Of a DNA stretch of 64,000 nt, positions 40,975 through 51,430 are shown in pieces; position 1 is the stretch's first letter; the number at the start of each line of letters is the position of its first letter. The notes beneath the pieces are model-generated. The model was not told where the DNA came from and did no database searches. It saw nothing but the letters and a program-made list of their open reading frames with translations. The position numbers and the translations under genes were made by a program. The stretch is taken from contig VZRN01006815.1 in NCBI GenBank assembly GCA_013397935.1, forward strand, positions 123,524 through 187,523, given 5' to 3'. This stretch comes from Dasyornis broadbenti (taxonomy: Eukaryota > Chordata > Aves > Passeriformes > Dasyornithidae).

Positions 40975-41475
40975 TTACTGCGCCTTCCCAAACCGCACCT
41001 CGGAGGGCTCCTGAGCCACCGGCTGTGCCCCTCGCTGCACAAACCGCTGTCCCGCCACTCTCTGGGAACCTCCTTTAACTCTGAAGAAACTTTCACCTTT
41101 CTGGCGTTCGGCTCCAGGATAAATATTGGCGTCACACAGGCTTCCGAGGCAGCTGCTGACTGAGCCCGGCACCTACAGGACCCTCCCGCCTAGAAAAGAG
41201 GGAGGCAGGAGACGCGAGTGGCGGGCGGTGGCTCCAGCCTTCCGTCCCAGCGGCGCGGTCCCGCTCCCGGCGGCGCTGTCAGGCTGACCTGCGCCCAGCA
41301 CCCACCTCACACCTGGGAATGCGACTGGGAAACGTGGCGAAAGGGGTGCTTGCTCACGGCAAAGTACTTGCAATCACGGAGAAAGACGGAGTGAGAGCCC
41401 CCGTGAGCGGAAGCGGCCACCCCGCCCCCCACCCCGTCGGTCCCTTGTCCCACAGCAGTGTCCCGGCACAGCAGC
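40975..41475 (-). promoter_or_regulatory. CD200: CpG-island promoter region of the CD200-type gene
   Basis: GC- and CpG-rich block, unlike the AT-rich surroundings, about 1.2-1.6 kb upstream of the coding start and next to the split 5' UTR. Candidate donors for a non-coding first exon on the minus strand include CAG|gtgtga near 41310. The transcription start itself cannot be fixed from sequence. Confidence 0.65.
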
Positions 41476-44400
41476 GAGCGGTAACCTTTCCCTCAAGAGT
41501 ATTTATAACAGTCCAGTAACAATTACTTTGGGCTATATCTCTCATATAATTGGCAGTGGTCTTTTGCGGTCGCTGCTACCTTCCTGTTGGGTGGAGAGGA
41601 AAAGAAGCAGCAGAAGTGATACTGGGCAATCTCGCTGCCGCTCCTGTTACTAGATTAGGATCGTCTACTGATAAAACTACAAGAGGGATAACTTACCATG
41701 CTTGTCCTGGGCTTGACAGAAACAACCCATTTCCCAATCTGATTAATTGCAAACAGCGTTCTTGGTGATCAATACAGGACTTTAAGTGTCTGCTCTTGCT
41801 TCAGCTGCTTTCACACACATGCACACGTTCATATGCTGTTCATACCAGTTGCAATATTTATCTTGCCAGGCCCTAGATCTCCTGTTGTAAGCCATCATTG
41901 CTCACATAAAAAAAACCAAACAGCACAATTTCGACCCCCTGCCAAAATTAATTGACAAAGATGCCCACAGAAACCTAGAAACTCATTTAAAATGTGTGGG
42001 AATATTTGGAACAATGCTATGAAACTGTCTTAAGGAAGAGGTTTCCTTAAGAGGTTTCGTTAAGAAGTTTGCAGCTTTCTCGAGCCATCCCAAGCTCACC
42101 GTGTGTTAACCGTGCCTGTCCTGCTGCTCTCAGTACCTCAGTGAACAAAGGAGTGTCTTTTGACTTGTAAAACAGAAAGCTTCTGCTGCCCCCAACAGAT
42201 CACGCCTAACTTGTTCCCGGGGTCTGGAGGTCAGGGCAGTGTCTCTTCCAGATGGGTAGAGCTGTACTTGGAGATACATTCCCTACCCCGTGCTTGATTT
42301 AGTGCAGCCTTTTTTCTCTGCCAACTAACTAACCAAAACCCCTTGTCTTTGCAACAAAATTTGAACATTACCACCTTTATTTCCACCTTTCTTTCTATCT
42401 CCTAGGATCAATTAGTAGGTCTTAAATCACTTAAATTTCCCTCTGCCAGCCTTCCCCTTTTTGTTCTCTGTAAAGAAGGCCAGCAACTAACCTATTGGTT
42501 GTTTGAGACTGATGTACCTACACTCTTCACACTCTTTTTGTTTTAATGAGAAAAATGTGTTAGCAAGTTTCCTATGCTCACCTCCCTTCACTACAGCTGA
42601 GGGGATTCTAGAGGGAACTCCAGAGAACTGCACAACTTAAATTTATTCAGAATGCTCTGTGCCATCGAAACAATGAAAGGAGGGAAATCCCAGTGGAATC
42701 TTCCTGCTGTTATTTCATGAAAATAAAGGGGACTTTTGGGGGATTTGAGTGATATACTATAGTAACTCACATCTACTGAGGTGGAAAATGTCTGTATTTA
42801 TGCAAATATTATTGCTTCTTCAGTGGGCTGGAGAAACCTAGAGAAGAAAGAAGAAAATGGTTAAAGGGTCTGGAAAATAAGAGGGCTGCTTCTTTAGAAG
42901 AAAGGGAATAAATTAGAGCTGAGCAGGGAAAGGATAGTACTGAAGTAATAGGTAAAGACCAGAGGTAACCTCAGGGCAGACAGAAGTAAATGAAAAATAC
43001 TCCAGACAAACCAGCAATGACAGAAGAGTCAAAATATTTTTATATTTAGAGCAGAACAAGGCACAAAAATCCCCTTCTGCTCTATTCTGTGTTCTTATGT
43101 CAGCTGTTTCTTTTTACAGGAACCTGGCTCAGCTCAGCAATCTTTGCAAAGTTTACAAAGTTCTTTATACATTGCCTTCTCTTCAGCTGGTGGTGGCCAA
43201 GGTGACACTGACTCTCTGGTATGATAAAACCTTTGAAGTTAGTGAGAAAGAGCGTAAGTAGAGAGCTCTTGTCCTGAAATCCAGAGAGGTCTTTGTTCCT
43301 CTTTTTTCTATTTATTCTGTTGTAATACCCCCTGCATGCTGGTGGAAGAAACAATCTAAAATTCCTTCTGTCACGAATGAGGTCTGTACTTTATTCTCTC
43401 CTCTGCCTTCTTGGTGGACACATTCCACTATTAATATATTTCTTCATCCTTCCTTTGATTTCTGGACTGCTCGCCTCTTATAAGCAGAGCCATTTGAGCC
43501 ACCAGCCAGTGAAACCTGTACAGGCTTAAGGCAAATACATAATAGAGCTGATCCAAGTTCCCATTATGGAACAGGGAAAAGAAAAAAAAAGGATGAATGG
43601 CGTCAGTGACATGGATTCCAGTAAAACCAAATACTAAGTTTTGCAGGATGTACTGCCTGCTGGAGTCATATATCAGAACATCAGCTCTGCTGATTCAACT
43701 CCCTTCTGGCTCTCCTCACATCAATTAGCGTATCTCCCTTAATTATCACACTCAAGCAGTGGATCCTCAAACTGTAAATGCTCAAATGGGTCGACTAGGG
43801 GGTCTAACTTGGTCCAGAGGATCTGCCACCAGCTGTCATTTTGCAGGTGATTCAACCACATGACCATGGTCAAAACACATCTCTGTCTCAAGCTTACTTC
43901 TATAAACAAGCAGATGTTAAATCATTTAAAGTTTGAGATTCTGCCAATTTCTCCAGTGCAAACTACACAACATTTCCCAGCAGAGAAAGTTAGCTATGTG
44001 TGTGGAGATAAAAGCACAAAAAAATTTTTGGAGTCCCTTTCAGTGTCAATTTATCAGTGTATAAGGGGAAACTGGATTGAGGAAGAGGAGCACGGGGAAC
44101 AAAGGCATAGAGTGGATGTGTAATTGGAAGAAGAAGAAAGTGACCACGGTAGTGAAAGTTTTAGCCCATAACAGGGCAGACAAGAGGGGTGGGGGGTGGG
44201 GGACGCACAGGTAGTATATGCCCCACTGCAGCAGGTGGTAGGAGCTGAGGAATCCGTAATTGTTAAGGTGTCGCATGTAGATTTGTTTTACACTCACACA
44301 AACACAAAGTGTAACTTTTTATAAGATGTCCTTAAGTGATTTAGCTTTAGAGAAACATCAGGAAAAAAAGCCTAAACAATGCTGCTGGCTTGTAGTATTG

Positions 44401-44810
44401 GGAAAAGTTGTGTAAACTATGGTCGTGAAAGAGAGGGGCTGTGGGGGTCCATGAGAAGCCATGAGGGGAAAAGAAGGGCTGACATAGTAGATGAGGCTGC
44501 ACCTGGGGACTTTCCTCCAGTTGCAGGCAAAATAGGCATAAATGGTCGAGTTGAGGGAGGAGTAAAAGAGGATTTTGGCTTTGGAAACCGATGAAGGTTT
44601 TAGTCCCATAGCACAGACTTGTAGGGAAGACCTAGAGAAAGTTGTGAAGGTATGTGATGATTGGATAATTTATTCCTAGGAATTTGAGTAAATTGCTAGA
44701 AGTAGCAAGGAATGTGTACAATAATTAGGAGTGAAAGCTGCATTGATGGAACAAAGCCCAAAAAAAGGGGGCATCATGGGAGAGAGGCAGAGAAGGATTT
44801 AGAGGGAGTT
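41476..44810. other. Intergenic DNA, possibly with unrecognised gag remnants at its right end
   Basis: No supported gene in 41.5-43.9 kb. The stretch just left of 44810 probably holds the upstream gag of the provirus, since the nucleocapsid knuckle begins at 44817, but I could not read matrix or capsid motifs. No 5' LTR matching the one at 50502 was seen. Confidence 0.4.
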
Positions 44811-45058
44811 GTACAGTGTGCTACTTGTTAAGAGAAGGGCCACTGGAAATGGGAATGTCTGTGGGGAAAGGGACAAACAGGAGCTGCTGGACCCTGGACC
44901 TCACCCAAGGCTCCAGATCAGGCAGAAGTGCTCCCGATGCTAGAAGATGTGTGATAGGGACAGGTGGTGTCATCCCCAGGTGAACCTCTGGTTAAATTAA
45001 CACTGAGAAAGGACAAAAGGAATTTCTTAGTAGATACTGGAGTGATGTATTTGGTTTT
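44811..45058 (+). pseudogene. ERV remnant: nucleocapsid zinc knuckle and start of protease
   Basis: A C-x2-C-x4-H-x4-C zinc-knuckle pattern is coded at 44817-44858, interrupted by an in-frame TAA at 44829-44831. About 170 nt later the retroviral aspartic-protease active site D-T-G is coded at 45033-45041, after a short strand-like FLV. The order knuckle then protease is that of a gammaretrovirus-like gag-pol. The protease is cut by an LTR insertion at 45059. Stops and frame changes make the copy non-functional. Confidence 0.8.
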
Positions 45059-46037
45059 TGTTGGAGGTTTGGGGAATTTTTCCATCCTGTTGCTAGGGGA
45101 ACTTTAACGAGACTTAACGACTGGATACTTAAGAGACAAAAGACTCACTTAAGAGACAAAAGGTATGGCCGTGTGTGGTTAGGGAGGAAAAGTATCTGGG
45201 CGGGGGGGCTGACTTCACTTGCTCCCGGGACTTCGGGAGGAGAGGACTGCTGTCTTTTCGCTGCTGCCGCGGGAGCTCAAGGTTACCTTGTTTTTTTCTT
45301 CCTTGCTGGATGAGTTTTTCATTGGGAGGAGGAGCGCAGGGCCCCGCCCCTGCTTCTCCCCTGCTCCCGCACTGCGCGNAGGGCCCCGACCCTGCTTCTC
45401 CCCTGCTCCCGCACTGCGCGCTTTTTCCCCGGCTGCGTGCGGCGATTGCCACACAGGGAGCTCGGCGGCCGCTCACCCTCGCCCCCCACCCCGCCTGCCC
45501 GGACGCACTGCGACTTCTGCCACCGCCGCGGAGTCTCTGCCACCCTTTTATTCGCCGGCCTGAGTGAACCAGCTCTGCTGTACGGTTTGCTGCCCCGAGG
45601 TTTGCTGCTGCTGCAGCTCCTGCCGCCGCCAGGCCCGCCTTACTCTCCGGTCCATCCGCCATCACCAAGGACCTGATCTCGCGCCACAGCGCCCCCTGCA
45701 GCTGCGCGGGAGCCATCGCCCCTGCCCTGCTGGGAGTCCGACAGCGCCCCCTGCCGGCCGTGACCGTAACTGCAGCAAAGGGGAGGGGCGGTGTCTGGCA
45801 GCTCAGAGAAAGCTGCCACCGGGTTTCTGTTCTGTTTGTTTGTTATTGCTACTGTTATTGTTGCTTGTTTTCCTCGTTATAGATACTAGTAAAGAACTGT
45901 TATTCCTTTTCCCATATCTTTGCCTGAGAGCCCTTGATTTCAAAGTTATAACAATGTGGAGGGAGGGGAGTCATATCCTCTATTCTAAGGCAGGTTTCCA
46001 CCTTCCTTAGCAGACACCTGTCTTCCAAACTAAGACA
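45059..46037 (+). mobile_element. Solo LTR inserted in the protease remnant (979 bp)
   Basis: Starts TGTTGGAGGTTTGGGG and ends CCAAACTAAGACA. It is flanked on both sides by GTTTT (45054-45058 and 46038-46042), an exact 5-bp target duplication. The centre (45.2-45.8 kb) is very GC- and CpG-rich and contains a 41-bp tandem duplication with an N at the joint. The last 150 bp carry the aactgttattccttttccc / tctttgcctgagagcc block known from avian LTRs. The long frames on both strands inside are a by-product of GC content. No internal retroviral sequence remains, so recombination between LTRs is inferred. Confidence 0.85.
45338..45420. repeat. Two 41-bp tandem copies separated by one N
   Basis: 45338-45378 and 45380-45420 differ at a single base (cccgcccc versus cccgaccc). 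The undetermined base 45379 lies exactly at the junction, which suggests an assembly join in a variable or collapsed tandem array. Confidence 0.9.
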
Positions 46038-47078
46038 GTTTTAAATACCCCTAAAGGAAAATTTAGTCAGGAAACAATTCATGTTGGTGTGACAGCAAAA
46101 GGAAAACCGGCCATTCTTCCAACGTTACAATTTGGAATTGGTGAAGGGTGTTAGCCCATCTATTTTCTTATATATCTGAATATCCCATACCAATACTATG
46201 AAGAGATGTATTGAGTAAATTAAATGCACAAATTACATTTGAAAAAGAAAAAAATTCCAAGTTTCTGGCCACAGGCTCCTCTGTTACAATGAGCTGGCTG
46301 GGTTTGTCCTGAGGCTGAGGGATTGGTGCAGCATTGCAGAGGCCTGGGCCTGTTCAGGTGAACTGTTCTGTGGAAAGACTTTACCTCCTAACTGGAAGGG
46401 TACTTGCACTTTAGGAGATTTGCTGTTTCACAAGGACAAAGGAGTCTGGGCCAGGAAAGAAAGGAGGCTGTCAGTCAAACTCCTGAGTTCCTTTCCAAAA
46501 AGGAACTGAGCCTGAATGCAGGAAGGCCTTTCAGGAATTGAAGATGCACTATTGACGCTACTGCAGTGGGAATACTGGACTTAGGAAAACCTTTTGAACT
46601 ATTTGTGCTTGAAAAGTTCCATTTGGCATTGGGGGTATTGACACAACAACTGGCATCCTAGAAGAGCAAACGATGGCCAGCCTGCGTCTTGGCAGTAGTG
46701 GCAGCAGTTGTCCAAATCCAGGAAGGAAAAAACAATTTACCCTTGGACAGCAATTGACCTTTTTGTGCCCTGTGCAATTGTAGTGGTGTTGGAACTAAAA
46801 GAAGGACACTGATTATCACCAAGCAGGATGTTAACATACCAGACAGTACTGCTAGAACAAGATAATGTGGAGTTAAAAGTAACTAACTTTCTGAATACAG
46901 CATTGTTCTTAACAGCTGACCTGTAATGAAAGGAATTGGCCCATGATTGTTTGCAGACTACTGAACAGGTGTACGCTAGTTGAGATCACCTACAGAACAC
47001 TCCCTTGCAAGGTGAGGATTGGGAACTCTTCATGGATGGGGGCAGCTTTGTGAAAAATGAAATCTGAAATGCCAAGTA
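46038..47078 (+). pseudogene. ERV pol remnant: rest of protease, RT connection, start of RNase H
   Basis: Directly after the target duplication the protease reading resumes. Between about 46550 and 46920 the plus strand, in several frames, reads as the thumb/connection part of a gammaretrovirus-like reverse transcriptase. The catalytic palm box was not seen, so the front of RT appears deleted. Near 47015-47050 the RNase H start with its first Asp (LFMDGG) is visible. Multiple stops are present. The segment ends at an inverted LTR at 47079. Confidence 0.72.
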
Positions 47079-47688
47079 GTCGCCGAAACTGCAGGAAAAA
47101 CAAAAACTCTCCAACAACATTTTTAATGTTAGAGTCAAGGCATTACTTTATTTTCTGGCCAGGATATTGTTCTGGCCAGGATGTGCTACAGAAATAATTC
47201 TGTCCACACATAGCCTGGGTGTGCAGAGAATCATTCCATGACACATGGCTTTTGCTAGATTTTTCAGATATTTTATACAGTAAAAACTCATAGAAATGAA
47301 TTAGTTCAGTGTTCATTGGTCCCAAGTTGCGTAGTTCTCATTACTTGGTTTCCTATTGGATCTGGATTTTTTCTGTTTCTGATGTTAATTAGATCTTCAT
47401 TCCTTGATTTTTTTTATCAGTCGTTTCTGTTCCAGATGTCTCCAACTCTGCCAGAGGCAGCATCTGGGGTAGGTGTTCACAGATGGCCACTGGTGTTCTG
47501 CTGATGTTCCATTGATGGTCTTTATTTCTTTGGGGCTACTCCCGGTCTGTTGAAATGCTAAGCCCATCAGGCCTCACCTAGAGAAACAATGCCTTAGAAA
47601 GAAGCTTCAGTTCCCTTCCCCTGGGGCAAAGGTGAACAAACTTGGCTAAAGTTAAATAAAAATTTTTAAACTGGTATGTTTTCCAACA
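47079..47688 (-). mobile_element. Inverted solo LTR inserted in RNase H (610 bp)
   Basis: On the minus strand it starts TGTTGGAAAACATACCAG, carries a TATAAAA box (RC near 47280) and an AATAAA (RC near 47150), and ends CAGTTTCGGCGAC. It is flanked by AAGTA at 47074-47078 and 47689-47693, an exact 5-bp target duplication. The same LTR family occurs in the other orientation at 51431-52026. The open frames inside are incidental. Confidence 0.85.
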
Positions 47689-48290
47689 AAGTAACTCAGT
47701 GGTAACTCAGAATGAGGTAACAGAAGCCAAAGCTGTAACCCCCAAAACATTGGTTCAGAAAACAGAACTGATTGCATTGACAAGAGCATTGCAGCTCTCA
47801 CAGAAAAAGACTGTGACAGACTTAAAATTTGCTTTTGGAGTGGTCCATGCCCGTGAACCATTTGGAAATAGAGGGCTGTTAACCTTCCAGGAATCCCCTG
47901 TGAAACATGGGCAAATAATACAGAGATTGTTAGAAGGGGTGGAGCTACCTTGAAAGGTGCATTATAAAGCTCACAAGTCTGGACAGACCCCAGAAAGTAT
48001 TGGAAATTGCCTGACTGACAAAGCAGCCAAGGAGGCTGCTTGTTGGGACATTCTATTGGTCTTACCCGAGAAATAACAGCATTTGGACAAGCAGGCTTCT
48101 GATTATCAGGCTAAAGATGAGAAATTGGAAAAATTGCTAAATGCTGAAAATAGTCCTGGATGATGATGGACTACACCCAGCAAACAGGTATTAATTCCCC
48201 TAACATCTTATGAGGAAAATCGCAGGGGAAGAACATATGGTAACTCAGTGAGGAATAGAGTCTATGGTAGTGATTTGCCTCAAACCGGGC
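47689..48290 (+). pseudogene. ERV pol remnant: remainder of RNase H and the link to integrase
   Basis: Reads as RNase H from AVVTQNEVTEA through the acidic ELIALTRALQLS helix and the FAFGVVHA strand to KAHKSGQTPE, then into the spacer before integrase. The Asp expected in the strand after the Glu helix is altered and an in-frame TGA follows near 47950, so it is inactive. It ends where two LTR-like blocks interrupt the integrase N-terminus. Confidence 0.78.
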
Positions 48291-48299
48291 CAAAAGACA

Positions 48300-49270
48300 C
48301 TTCTGAGACAGGGTCAAAGAAGTGGGTATTTGCTTTATTCAGTGCACCGGGTGTGTGGGGGATGTCTCCTCCGAACACACACACACCAGCACTTCCTACA
48401 ACACAATATTATGGGTAAAATTCATGAATATTCATCACATTCCTTGGGACGGGAGTGATTATACAAATTACTTCTTGGAAATCATCAATATCATTAGCAT
48501 ACGTGCCATGCATGCGCTGTGTGTTCTGGTGGTCACACTAAGGAAGGCTTATTCAGTGATTTCTGAGCTGATCCTAGTCCCATTTATCTTGACAAGATTA
48601 AGGCAAATTTGCTTTCTTAGGTTTTGTAATTAACATTTGCTATCTCCTAATAGTTAACTGTGCTTACATGAATTAACTTATTGATCACCCCTTTCTCAGT
48701 AGAAGCATTGAAGGCTCAGGTTTTGAGCATACTGATCCAGAAATGATCCACGGAAAATGAGGCAAAACTTCACAACTTATATAATTTTAAGTTGTAAAGT
48801 AGGTATGTTTATTGCAGTGCTGGGCGTGTGGGAGGTAGTCCTCCAAAAACACACACACCTCAGCACGGTACTGCTTGGTATATATCTGGTTACATGTTAC
48901 ACATTCATTGAGTTTCACAATATGCCTATACATATGCATGACCTATCCCTGCTTCGTATTATAAGGAGTTCAAAAGTCATTTCCATGTGCTCACGCCTGC
49001 GCATTGGTATTTGGTGGAGGGCTATGGGGGTCTTGGGAGGAAGTAAAACGCTCAACCTCTTGTTCTGAATTTTTCACCTTTCTGTCTTGCGCATGCTCTC
49101 TGAGTCCCTGGTCCATGTCCAAACAACAGCTCTGGTTTTAGCCAGCGTAGGGGGTCCACGAGAACAAGCTGGGTCACAGTCCCTGCTTTTGTCAATAATC
49201 TTTCATTTCCCATCTTGCTTTGACAAACACAATAAATGTTAAGTAAGCAATATACACTGTTTAGCAAGTA
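48300..49270 (-). mobile_element. Two minus-strand LTR-like blocks between RNase H and integrase
   Basis: Two segments (about 48300-48700 and 48745-49270) share a related core in the same order: a ttattcagtgc / ttattgcagtgc motif, gtgtgtgggggatg / gtgtgggaggtag, then cctcc, aacacacacac and cagcac. Read on the minus strand this is a poly(A)-signal-side (R region) LTR design. They differ too much outside the core to be a recent pair. Exact ends and target duplications could not be fixed, and an undetermined base sits at 49277. Confidence 0.55.
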
Positions 49271-49277
49271 GTTTCTN

Positions 49278-49930
49278 ACGAATGACTGGTATCATAAAAA
49301 GCACTGTTAAAAAGTGCCAAACATGGTTAAAGAACAATACACATCAAATTAGACAGTCTACACCTGTGACTGTTAAGAAAGGAAATTGTCTAGGAGACTT
49401 TTGGCAAATAGACTTTGCTGAGCTGCCATGGCAAAAGAGCCACAGGTATATATTGGTACTGGTAGATACTTTTCCAGGATGACCAGAAACTTCTTATTGC
49501 ACTAACAAAGTTGGTAAAGATTTTGTTGAAGAAAACTATCCTGAGGTTTGGAGTGCAAGTCAGCAGACAGAGGTTCACGTGTTGTTGCTGAAATAGCACA
49601 AAGACCAGCTAAAATGTTAGGGGTAAAGTGAGACTTGCACACTCCATGGAGACCTCAGTTGAGTGGGAAAGTAGAAAGAATGGACCAGAGTCTTAAGAGA
49701 ATGTTATATCCCATGGGAAGGTGTTGTCTTCTCTCCACAGATACGTTGTGCTGGCAGCATCCATGGCACTGGATGTCACAGCCCATCCATACCAGCCTGG
49801 AGACTGGGTATACCTCAAAACCTGGCCTGAAGAGCCTCCCCCAAAAAAGTGGAAGGGACCATAGTAAGTGCTGCTGACCATCAATACTGGTGTGAAGGTG
49901 CAAGGAGTAGATTCTTGGCTCCCCAACTTA
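49278..49930 (+). pseudogene. ERV integrase remnant
   Basis: The end of the zinc-binding N-terminus (KKCQTWLKNN) is followed by the catalytic-core start with its first Asp (WQIDFAELP) at about 49400-49430. The frame then breaks: the second Asp region (ADRGS) is read near 49565, the PQLSGKVERM block with the catalytic Glu near 49645-49685, and a C-terminal basic barrel region (YQPGDWVYLKTW, KKWKG) at about 49780-49860. Several frame changes and stops make it inactive. The family resemblance is to gammaretrovirus-like integrases. Confidence 0.85.
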
Positions 49931-50481
49931 AAACAACTGTCTGTACTTACTGTGATGCTTTTACTCATGATCTTAATCACTTGTTGCAATGCATACTGCT
50001 GGATAGACTAGGTCAATATATCAAGTCAATATGAGACTTTGAAGAAACTATATTAGAGTCTCAAAGGAGCAGTTTGTTACCAAACAAGTTATATTATTAT
50101 GAATAAAGTATTGTTGAATTTCTAACCTATCATACTGCTTGTAGAATTTATTTCCCACTTTTTGGTGATGCAATGTCTTGATTTAAAAGACAAATGTCTG
50201 CCAAGGAAGGTGGGAACCTTCCTGGAATGGAAGGACGACCCCTCCTTCCAAATTATTGCAACTTTGATATTATGGGGCTTTTAGGCAAAAATGTAGGAAA
50301 AGGAATGAAATGAATGAGAAGGGAGTGGCTTTACAAACAAACTGTGGGCCTGCTGGTAGATAAAGCAAGATACTGAGAGATAGAAGACACAGTGGGAAGG
50401 AGTTCTGTTGGAATTCCACTGATTGACTTAACCAAGATTGTGCTGAATCCCTAGATTTAGCTAAAAAGAACAGAGACACAC
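49931..50481 (+). other. Probable env-region remnant before the polypurine tract
   Basis: Lies between integrase and the polypurine tract, where env is expected, but at 550 nt it is far too short and is full of stops. No fusion peptide, immunosuppressive-type or CX6CC motif could be read. Env appears mostly deleted. Confidence 0.4.
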
Positions 50482-50501
50482 GAAAAAGAAGAAGTGGGGG
50501 A
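50482..50501 (+). other. Retroviral polypurine tract
   Basis: Twenty nt, nearly all purine, ending GTGGGGGA directly before an LTR starting TG. This is the standard plus-strand primer position at the 3' end of a provirus. Confidence 0.8.
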
Positions 50502-50755
50502 TGTATTTTAGAAGAGGGTCTGTATTAGGCATTTCGGGAAGCCTGGACCTCTCGAGTACCTCAGTCAATGGGGAAAGATAGAGGGAAATGCGGCCGGGAA
50601 ATTAGGATATAAGAGGCTGCGTCCTGTATCAATTTGAAAGACCCCCTGGGAAATGCCCATGACTTCTCCCTTTGTTCATTAATAAAAGCTACAGGACTCC
50701 TCAGTCTCCTTTTTGGACATAAAACTCTGATGTTTGTGGATTCATTTTCCTGACA
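50502..50755 (+). mobile_element. 3' LTR of the gammaretrovirus-like provirus (short family)
   Basis: About 254 bp from TGTATTTTAGAAGAGG to TTTTCCTGACA. A TATA-like ggatataagagg lies near 50606 and a polyadenylation signal attaataaaag near 50680. A second, diverged copy of the same LTR is at 52913-53162. No matching 5' LTR is present upstream. Confidence 0.8.
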
Positions 50756-51430
50756 GGAATAACAATTCTATATTATTTTATACATATATATATAAGAGAA
50801 CAGAACAAACAACACCACAGTAAGAGCAGTTTCCCACTCGCTGAGCACGATGTTTCCTCTCTGATGTAGTTACGACCACAGCCGGCAGGAGGAGGCTCTG
50901 GCGAGGCAGGGAGGCTGCAATGATTCCCTCAGCCGGTGCCGGGCGGGAAGGAAGGGAGGAAGGGAGGAAGGAAGTTGCTCCTTTTGCAAACTCACGCAGG
51001 CAGCGACACATCTCGACACTACCAAGTAGCAGCAGGCAGAAGCAGGGAAAGCAGGCAAATTCGAGCGTAGTGCCGAATTGCAGCGCAGCGAAGTTCCGGA
51101 ATCGAATGCACAACTGCCGCAGCACATTGACCTCCCTCTCTGCTCCCCCTAAAAGGCAGCAAGGGAGGAAGGACTCGCCCCTCCAGTGAAGTCTCGGGCA
51201 CAGCCTAAAACTTCTCACTTGATATCCCCAGCCTCCCGAACTGTGAGGGAGATAGCCCACGCCCCATCCAAAACTCCCAAACCCCAAACCCATTCCACCG
51301 GAATGCCAGAGCTACCTGCCACCCCACTTTGTGTCTTAATCGCTATTTACCAAGAAAGCTGCCCCCTCCCCCTTCCAGCATCTCCCTGGTAAGAAAGCGA
51401 AGAAATCTACTGAGAATCCTAAACCCACCG
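50756..51430. other. GC-rich unassigned block between LTRs
   Basis: Starts with an AT repeat, then from about 50870 to 51250 becomes GC/CpG-rich with a GGAA/GGGA microsatellite at about 50945-50973. Open on both strands, with no recognisable protein. It could be a further LTR or a small CpG island. Confidence 0.4.

Noticed and set aside
45129..45716. 195-codon minus-strand and several overlapping plus-strand frames
   Set aside because: They arise from the GC-rich, stop-poor centre of the inserted LTR and run across an undetermined base.
48379..48390. CA microsatellites near 48380 and 48850 as independent repeats
   Set aside because: They are part of the shared core of two LTR-like blocks.
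50778..51293. 171-codon minus-strand frame
   Set aside because: GC-rich, stop-poor sequence without recognisable protein features.
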